Of a stretch of DNA of 64,000 nt, positions 58,486 to 64,000 are shown one piece after another. The position numbers and the translations under genes are program-made. The notes under the pieces were generated by a model. The model saw nothing but the letters and a program-made list of their open reading frames with translations. It was not told the origin of the DNA and made no database searches. Position 1 is the stretch's first letter. Every line of letters begins with the position of its first letter. Source of the DNA: Clostridiales bacterium (GTDB taxonomy: Bacteria; Bacillota; Clostridia; Oscillospirales; Oscillospiraceae); assembly GCA_022786995.1 (NCBI GenBank), contig JALFUW010000070.1, forward strand, positions 1 to 64,000. The letters are read 5' to 3'.

Positions 58486-58912
58486 ATGAAATACCCCTTT
58501 TAAGGCGATAATGGCAAGTGAAATATAAAAGCTACAATGTCCCCTTGTACTTATTCATACTAATAATATCAGAAAAGGGAACATTTGGATATTGTTAAAA
58601 ATGTAGAAAATTCGATACAGAAAATGTGCATAATGATAAATCTGTACATATATGGCCTTAAGTGTATGTTTTCTTCTGTCAATGGCATTCTATTTTTCTG
58701 GGACGAATATATAAAAATGGACGAATTTGCTTCATTATGTCATTTCGTCCCTCCGAAATGGTCTGTCTGATACGATTTTGTGCGCGCTGAGCGTATCAGC
58801 GGGCTGTTTGTGTCCTCAGGCAAATTGCTTCAGTAAATCGGATTTGATAAATTGTGCTTACCGGTCCATCCCATATTCCCATCTCATATGATTCTCTGAC
58901 GGTCAGGGCCCG

Positions 58913-59070
58913 CAGCCAATGCGTTACGAACCCGGTCTATCCCATTGCTTTCTTTGGGCCCATCGTCCGGCGGCGAGTCGCCGCAGACAATGCGGTCGGC
59001 AGGGCCAACAGCCAATGCGTCACGAACGCTGGGCAGTCAACCATCATCCTTTGGGCCCCTCGACCGAAAA
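58913..59070. repeat. Degenerate ~96-bp direct repeat, about 1.6 copies
   Basis: cagccaatgcgt[t/c]acgaac at 58913 and 59009, each followed by tttgggccc[a/c]tcg at equivalent offsets. Confidence 0.6.
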
Positions 59071-59109
59071 TGCTTCGTTAGATAAAGGTGAACATATCTG
59101 CGTTACATC

Positions 59110-59259
59110 GTAGGGCGGGGTCATGACCCCGCCGACGCAGTATCGACACGCAGCGATTTACGTTAAATGGTATTTGGTAGGTTACGTCCGGACAAATACC
59201 GTTGGACGAACGCAAGGCAATAGACCAACCTGATCGGCGGGGTCATGACCCCGCCCTAC
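59110..59259. repeat. MITE/REP-like element bounded by exact 26-bp inverted repeats
   Basis: gtagggcggggtcatgaccccgccga (59110-59135) is the exact reverse complement of tcggcggggtcatgaccccgccctac (59234-59259). Each arm contains the palindrome GGCGGGGTCATGACCCCGCC. Confidence 0.8.
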
Positions 59260-59417
59260 AATGGCATACCTTAATCAGATAAAGCACAATTTAACCGCCT
59301 AAGGTAGGGCTTATCTGCCCTCAGCCCGCTGCCGTATTCCCAAAAATGCAGCGGCTTGAGGACAAGCCGCTCTACAGTGGAGGATGCAAATTCATAAAGC
59401 GCAATCCTGCTGCGTAC

Positions 59418-59543
59418 AGTCGAGGGCTTCTTTCCGGGCGGGGCGGGAAGCTGTTTATCCTCTCCGGGACGGTGATCGCGCACGGCCTGTCCCCCAGCGT
59501 GGTCTGGAGGTTTGTCTATGAGCTGTGGACACTCTTTGTCTGA
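59418..59543 (+). pseudogene. Decayed 3' fragment of a spoVAC gene
   Basis: RGLLSGRGGKLFILSGTVIAHGLSPSVVWRFVYELWTLFV* aligns without gaps to the C-terminus of the intact SpoVAC (EGFILGVGAKLFTIAGPVIVYGLSASVVYGFIYWLWMLFA), 21/40 identical by hand. Similarity continues past the stop (ctgaacggcg in both). Confidence 0.8.
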
Positions 59544-60005
59544 ACGGCGGCGGATGAAACGGCGTTATACCAAAACCCGATTGAAAGCTTTCAATGCTTT
59601 CCGAGGATGAATTGTGCCGGAAAAGGCTGCCGGTTTTGGGCTGACGCCCGGCAAGGAAGATAACGAATACTGGTGCAATTCAGGTTGGAAAGGTTTCAGG
59701 TTTTTAATCGGGCTTTATACAATATGTAATGACCTCGCATTTGTAGAAACCTGCTTTCCCTGTATACGATCAGTGTTCGCAGTCGGAAGTATTATAAAAT
59801 GGTTCTGTCACAGAGCAAGCGCACCAATGCAGCAACGACCGTTTTCTTTCTTGTTTGAAACCGGCAAGCACATTGATTATTTCAGCCGCAATTACCGCGC
59901 CGCTGGTTCCCAGGCATAAAGAAAAGGCAGACGTCATGGTGGTTTTCCATGTGTCTGCCTTTATCTTTCAGCCTCAAAAGTCCAGTATGGCTGTTTTTCC
60001 TACTT

Positions 60006-60050
60006 TGGCACCCCAGAGAGGACTCTAACCTCCGACCTGCCGCTTAGGAG
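60006..60050 (-). tRNA. Truncated tRNA-Arg(CCT) 3' portion, probable attachment-site remnant
   Basis: Minus strand CTCCTAAGCGGCAGGTCGGAGGTTAGAGTCCTCTCTGGGGTGCCA: CCT anticodon loop, T arm (GGAGG/CCTCT) and CCA end. No 5' half follows and the T loop is altered (TTAGAGT), so it is not a functional tRNA. Confidence 0.7.
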
Positions 60051-60446
60051 TAGACCCGATACGACATCGGGAAGTGGCATCTAATGCTTAAAAATGCTTG
60101 GAAATACAAGGTTTTTCAGCATTTCAAATCCCATCTGATACTACGCTGTGATAGCTAATTCAGAGGGATTTTACACCGTCCGATTGGCTCGAAATTAGCA
60201 AGTCTTTCGATTTTTGGTGGACGTTGCAAGTGCAAGTAAATGTCACTATGTAACTTCTCGTGATGCGAAATGATAGGAAATCCTATTCATTCTCGTGTGA
60301 GGGTGCGGGTGTCCTTAGACACAGATTTCAGTCTGTTTTATATATCATTTCAAAATGAATTTTTCAACCAGAATTATTAAGAATTTCAAAGGTTTTTCAG
60401 ACTCAATGATTCTATGTAATTTAGACCCGCCGAAGCAGGTCTTTTT

Positions 60447-60752
60447 TTATTTCAGCATAATCTCTCTATCCTCAGCGCCGAGCATATAAGCACCCTTGGC
60501 AAAAGCATCCCTTGCAAGAAGCTCTGCTACATCAACCCTATCGAACAGCATCCATATTTCTTTCTCTTTCGGAGTCAGTTCATGGCTATGGTCAAACAAA
60601 TGCTCAAGTCCCAATCCTTCAAGCAATGCCGACTTTGCTGCTTTGTATTCCTCAGCTCTGCCAACATATTCGTCGTTCCTTTCCTTGGAAAATGCCTCGA
60701 TATTGTCAGCTCTCAGATGCTCGTAATACTCGTCCATAAAGATTCTATCCAT
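60447..60752 (-). CDS. Conserved-looking small acidic protein of unknown function (possibly DUF6809-like)
   Basis: MDRIFMDEYYEHLRADNIEAFSKERNDEYVGRAEEYKAAKSALLEGLGLEHLFDHSHELTPKEKEIWMLFDRVDVAELLARDAFAKGAYMLGAEDREIMLK; start at the internal Met after tggaggtc. Confidence 0.65.
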   Translation of the reverse strand: MDRIFMDEYYEHLRADNIEAFSKERNDEYVGRAEEYKAAKSALLEGLGLEHLFDHSHELTPKEKEIWMLFDRVDVAELLARDAFAKGAYMLGAEDREIMLK

Positions 60753-60779
60753 ACTCGTTGACCTCCATAACAAAAAAAT

Positions 60780-60830
60780 AAGGGCAGACCCTTTTACAGC
60801 TATTGTAGCTATGTAAAAGGATCTGCCCTT
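60780..60830 (-). terminator. Terminator downstream of the integrase gene
   Basis: 19-bp arms (aagggcagacccttttaca / tgtaaaaggatctgccctt) with one mismatch that is a G-U wobble in minus-strand RNA. Confidence 0.8.
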
Positions 60831-60837
60831 GCAGTTA

Positions 60838-62211
60838 CTATAATGTTTTTGCCAGCGACTTCAGGAGTGCTGCCATTTCCGGATTTTGCAGAAGCTTCAG
60901 AAGAAGTTCTTTATCATCAGCGGAGCTTTCCGTTGCGGCTGGTTGAACCGGCTCAGGCGTTGCCTGTCTGCCTGAGTAGAACGCAGCTTCCATTCTTTCA
61001 GCGTTCAGTCTGCGGTCATCGTCGATGATATGGGAGTAAACATCCGCTACCATCTTGACCTGTGCATGACCGGAATCGCCTTGAACGGATTTCATATCGC
61101 CGCCGTTCAGCTTCAGCTTGTAAGTGATACTGGAATGTCGGAGACTATGGAAAACCACTTTCGGCAGTCCCTTCTCCTCAATCAGCTTATTGAAAGCACG
61201 GTTGATAACCTGCCCCTCAATCGGCTTGCCATTGGAAGAACAGAAAACCAGATTGAAGTCTACGAACTCGTCACCGAAAAGGTCTTTCAGTTCTTCGATG
61301 TCAGCCTTTCGCTGTACCAACATTTCCGCTACGGTTTTCGGTAAGAACACCTTGCGGACACTTGTTTTGGTCTTAGGAGTTTTGAGAACCAATGCGGTAT
61401 GCGTACTGGCGAAGGTCGGTGGGAACTTGAACATGATGTCCTTACCGTCCAGATCTGCCATCGCTTCACGATTTACTCTCTGCAACTCCTTTTCAACGAA
61501 GATGCTTGCCTGACCAAGTTCAATACTGGTGGGGGAAATGTCAATACAGTCCCAGGTAAGCCCCAGAAGCTCGCCCATTCGCAGGGAACAGGAGAAGGCA
61601 AGGTTAATAGCCAGACGAAGAATATCATCGTCACAGGCTTCCAGAGCCTTCTGGAGCACTTCTGCTGTCCAGATATCCCTGGTCTTGTGTTCTTCTTTCG
61701 GCAGCGTAGCGTGCTCCACAGGGTTTCTGGTCATCAATTCCCACTTGACCGCTTGATTGAAAGCATTTCGCAATGTCTTGTGAACCTCTCGGACAGTATG
61801 CGGAGTCAGATATTCTGTACGGGCTTTTACATACTTAGAAGAAACCGCTTTGACAGAAAGCAAATCTCGGTAATACTTGTCCATGATTCTCGGCGTGACA
61901 TCCTCCAGCTTCATATCACCGATGAGGGGACGAATATAGTTTGCAATCAGGCTCTTTCTGCTTTCATAGGTAGACATCGCCCAGGTGTTCACACCATAGA
62001 TTGACATATACTCATCCAAAAGATCATTGACGGTTTTAGCAGAAGGGGGAATAAAGGTTCCGGACTCCTGCTCATATTCAACCTGCAACTTCCTTTTCTT
62101 TGCTTCGGCATTCGTTTCAAAGGTTTCCCACTTCTGACGCTTGTTGCCGTTCTCATCGGTGTATGTATAAACCACAGAATACTTCTTTTTTCTCTTAACG
62201 ATAGATGCCAT
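60838..62211 (-). CDS. Site-specific tyrosine recombinase (phage/ICE integrase)
   Basis: 457 aa; CSLRMGELLGLTWDCIDI, HSLRHSSITYKLKLNGGDMKSVQGDSGHAQVKMVADVYSHI with R, HxLRH, H and Y catalytic residues. Confidence 0.95.
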   Translation of the reverse strand: MASIVKRKKKYSVVYTYTDENGNKRQKWETFETNAEAKKRKLQVEYEQESGTFIPPSAKTVNDLLDEYMSIYGVNTWAMSTYESRKSLIANYIRPLIGDMKLEDVTPRIMDKYYRDLLSVKAVSSKYVKARTEYLTPHTVREVHKTLRNAFNQAVKWELMTRNPVEHATLPKEEHKTRDIWTAEVLQKALEACDDDILRLAINLAFSCSLRMGELLGLTWDCIDISPTSIELGQASIFVEKELQRVNREAMADLDGKDIMFKFPPTFASTHTALVLKTPKTKTSVRKVFLPKTVAEMLVQRKADIEELKDLFGDEFVDFNLVFCSSNGKPIEGQVINRAFNKLIEEKGLPKVVFHSLRHSSITYKLKLNGGDMKSVQGDSGHAQVKMVADVYSHIIDDDRRLNAERMEAAFYSGRQATPEPVQPAATESSADDKELLLKLLQNPEMAALLKSLAKTL

Positions 62212-62215
62212 GTAA

Positions 62216-62839
62216 TCAGCTCCTTTCCTGTCTATCTTCCGCTAACTGGTAGCGGGTCTGATTGTGATACCATTTTTCAAAGCTCTCTTTGGTAGCTCGC
62301 TTATACCTGCCAACCTTGATAAGCTCAAAATCTTCATTGGCAACGATATAGTAAATGGTCTGACGATGTACCCCAAGCATTCTTGCCATTTCCGGCAGAC
62401 CGTAGGTGGATGCCATAATATCTGCATCCAGTTCCTGATCCTCTACCGTGCGGTAATCGGTTTGAGAAGCATACCATCTTTCAAAGCTCTCCTTTGTCAC
62501 TCTGCGCTTGCCCAGGACATCGACCACATCAAAATGCCCTTTGGCAACCAGTTCGTAAGCAGTCGCTTCTTTCAGCCCAAGGCGCTGTCCAAGCTCCTCC
62601 ATTGAATATGTAGTTTTCTTCAATTCCTCGCCGGGAGGGGTTCCATCGACCTTCTGGTATTTGAACTGATTGGCATACCATTCTTCAAAGCTGTCGATCA
62701 TCACCCTCATGGTGTTGCCGACAAGAATGGTTTTGAAGTAATTCTTCTTAATGAGCCAGTATGACTCCGTTTTACCAAGACCGAGCATCCTGCCCATTTC
62801 CAGAACAGACATACTCGTGCGTTTTCTCATTTCCGCCAT
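62216..62839 (-). CDS. Protein with three tandem excisionase-like HTH units
   Basis: Three repeats of ~60 aa: MSVLEMGRMLGLGKTESYWLIKKNYF...SFEEWYANQ, YSMEELGQRLGLKEATAYELVAKGHF...SFERWYASQ, YGLPEMARMLGVHRQTIYYIVANEDF...SFEKWYHNQ. Confidence 0.85.
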   Translation of the reverse strand: MAEMRKRTSMSVLEMGRMLGLGKTESYWLIKKNYFKTILVGNTMRVMIDSFEEWYANQFKYQKVDGTPPGEELKKTTYSMEELGQRLGLKEATAYELVAKGHFDVVDVLGKRRVTKESFERWYASQTDYRTVEDQELDADIMASTYGLPEMARMLGVHRQTIYYIVANEDFELIKVGRYKRATKESFEKWYHNQTRYQLAEDRQERS

Positions 62840-62858
62840 CGTACAACCTCCTATGTAA

Positions 62859-62896
62859 AAAATGTAGCCATGTGTTTCTTGTCATGGCTACATTTT
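62859..62896 (-). terminator. Terminator hairpin with perfect 14-bp stem
   Basis: aaaatgtagccatg ... catggctacatttt, T tail in either orientation. Confidence 0.8.
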
Positions 62897-62956
62897 ATCG
62901 AACTCTCAATATGTTTTGAAGTTTGTCGCCGGGTTGTACGACGCCCTTGACAAATC

Positions 62957-63193
62957 TTACATTTGATGATCCAACCACTCATCAAAACTCTTTTTGGAGA
63001 TTCTGATACTGCCACCGATGCGGACGCTATGGAAAACTTTCTTTTTCACAAGGTTGTATGCGCTGGTTCTGCTGATGCCCAGAATATCCTGAATCTCATC
63101 AACCGTATAGGTTCTCTTATCAAACTGAACTGCGTTAGCAGCCATCGCTTCTTCGGTGCGCTGATTCATGGCAGCGATTCTTTCTTCAAACAT
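62957..63193 (-). CDS. Excisionase-like helix-turn-helix protein
   Basis: 78 aa; YTVDEIQDILGISRTSAYNLVKKKVFHSVRIGGSIRISKKSFDEWLDHQ. Confidence 0.9.
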   Translation of the reverse strand: MFEERIAAMNQRTEEAMAANAVQFDKRTYTVDEIQDILGISRTSAYNLVKKKVFHSVRIGGSIRISKKSFDEWLDHQM

Positions 63194-63199
63194 TTATGT

Positions 63200-63607
63200 T
63201 CACTCCTTCGCTCTCTTTGCTTTATGTTTTGGGGAACGCTTTTTCAGCTGTTCCATTGCCAGGCTGACAGATAAGGCTTTCTCAATCGCTACCATTTCAC
63301 GGGGCGTTACCTTACCTAAGTAATTATCAATCCTGCTTTTATCAATGGTACGAATCTGTTCCAGCTGAACAACGGACGCTTCTTTGAATGCAGGATTGTC
63401 GTAAATAACAAAGTGCGTCGGCATATTCGCTTTCTTATGGATTCTGGTGGTGACCGTTGCCACAATCAATGTGGGAGCGTGTTTATTACCGGTATCGTTC
63501 TGAATGACGATAACCGGACGGATGCCGCCTTGTTCCGACCCAACTACCGGGTCCAGCTTGGCGCAATAAATATCACCACGGCAATATACCCAATTTTCTT
63601 TCATCAT
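63200..63607 (-). CDS. PemK/MazF-like toxin family protein
   Basis: CRGDIYCAKLDPVVGSEQGGIRPVIVIQNDTGNKHAPTLIVATVTTRI...EQIRTIDKSRIDNYLGKVTPREMVAIEKAL. Confidence 0.92.
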   Translation of the reverse strand: MMKENWVYCRGDIYCAKLDPVVGSEQGGIRPVIVIQNDTGNKHAPTLIVATVTTRIHKKANMPTHFVIYDNPAFKEASVVQLEQIRTIDKSRIDNYLGKVTPREMVAIEKALSVSLAMEQLKKRSPKHKAKRAKE

Positions 63608-63640
63608 GTGCCATGACCTCCTTTCGTTGGCTATGTAATA

Positions 63641-63672
63641 ACTGACTGCCAGAAAGGAATCAGGCAGTCAGT
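63641..63672. repeat. Perfect 10-bp inverted repeat upstream of the MazF-like gene
   Basis: actgactgcc - 12 nt - ggcagtcagt. Confidence 0.75.
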
Positions 63673-64000
63673 CCAAAAGTCTATGTGTCCCATATTTGCC
63701 ACGCACCCCTGGGAAAGAGGGCTTACGCCCTCAGGGAATCACCGAACGACTGATTGCGAATCAGTTCCATAGGAATCTAACCTCTGCCGGGTTCTCCGCC
63801 AGCTCCGTAGAGAAGTATCTTTAATCCTGTTGCTTTCATGGCCGTATTGGGAGCAACCCAATATTTACAAGCCAGTATTGATCGCTGGCATCGGGAGAGA
63901 GACAAGCGCTTAATTTATAGAAGAAAGTCGTTCTGTTTCTCTATCCGATACGTCTCGGCGTACCGCTGATGTGGCTGATGCTCTCGCACCGGCAACAGGA

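Noticed and set aside
58025-58085. Short tandem repeat ccgttggtcgtt... considered as a CRISPR or minisatellite
   Set aside because: It encodes the NGTTNGTTNGTNGTT linker of the giant protein; no spacers. No CRISPR array was seen anywhere in the window.
59346-59543. 65-aa ORF as an intact small gene
   Set aside because: Only the last 40 codons carry signal (SpoVAC remnant); the upstream part is palindromic repeat sequence.
59614-59919. 101-aa plus-strand ORF
   Set aside because: No family resemblance or convincing RBS; sits in repeat-rich intergenic DNA next to the att remnant.
63910-64000. Edge ORF on the minus strand (PVAGARASATSAVRRDVSDRETERLSSIN*)
   Set aside because: About 30 codons with no recognisable motif; cannot be supported as a CDS end.

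Overview
The window looks like part of a Clostridia/Firmicutes chromosome. This is inferred from the spoVAC gene, SigA/SigG-like promoters, strong Shine-Dalgarno sites and the gene families present. The dominant feature is one uninterrupted 41,094-bp minus-strand ORF (17392..58485, 13,697 aa). It encodes a Sec-signal-bearing, repeat-built giant surface or secreted protein. From N to C it has a disordered linker, five RTX-like GGxGxD repeats, beta-helix / LktA-adhesin-like repeats with InlB-type and Tyr-rich inserts, a ~0.7-kb super-repeat array, further beta-helix, two long Ala/Gln-rich coiled coils, and a C-terminal Cys-containing globular domain. I see no LPXTG or SLH anchor. Directly downstream is a membrane-anchored TPR protein gene with a possibly leaderless promoter. 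The locus is flanked by an intact orphan spoVAC (15.5 kb) and a decayed same-strand spoVAC 3' fragment (59.4 kb). To the left are an ECF sigma/anti-sigma pair, a mobile-element remnant (TnpV, truncated integrase, zinc-ribbon ORF), a TSUP permease, a sugar-nucleotide/glycosyltransferase cluster (rfbA, rfbB, two tandem GT61-like paralogs, a DegT aminotransferase), an ArsC/Spx-like protein, an HTH regulator with a membrane partner, a DnaQ-like exonuclease, nagB and an ECF-transporter S component. To the right is the left end of an integrative element: a truncated tRNA-Arg(CCT) 3' end, an integrase, excisionase-like proteins and a MazF/PemK-like toxin. The long plus-strand ORFs opposite the giant gene are judged antisense artefacts.
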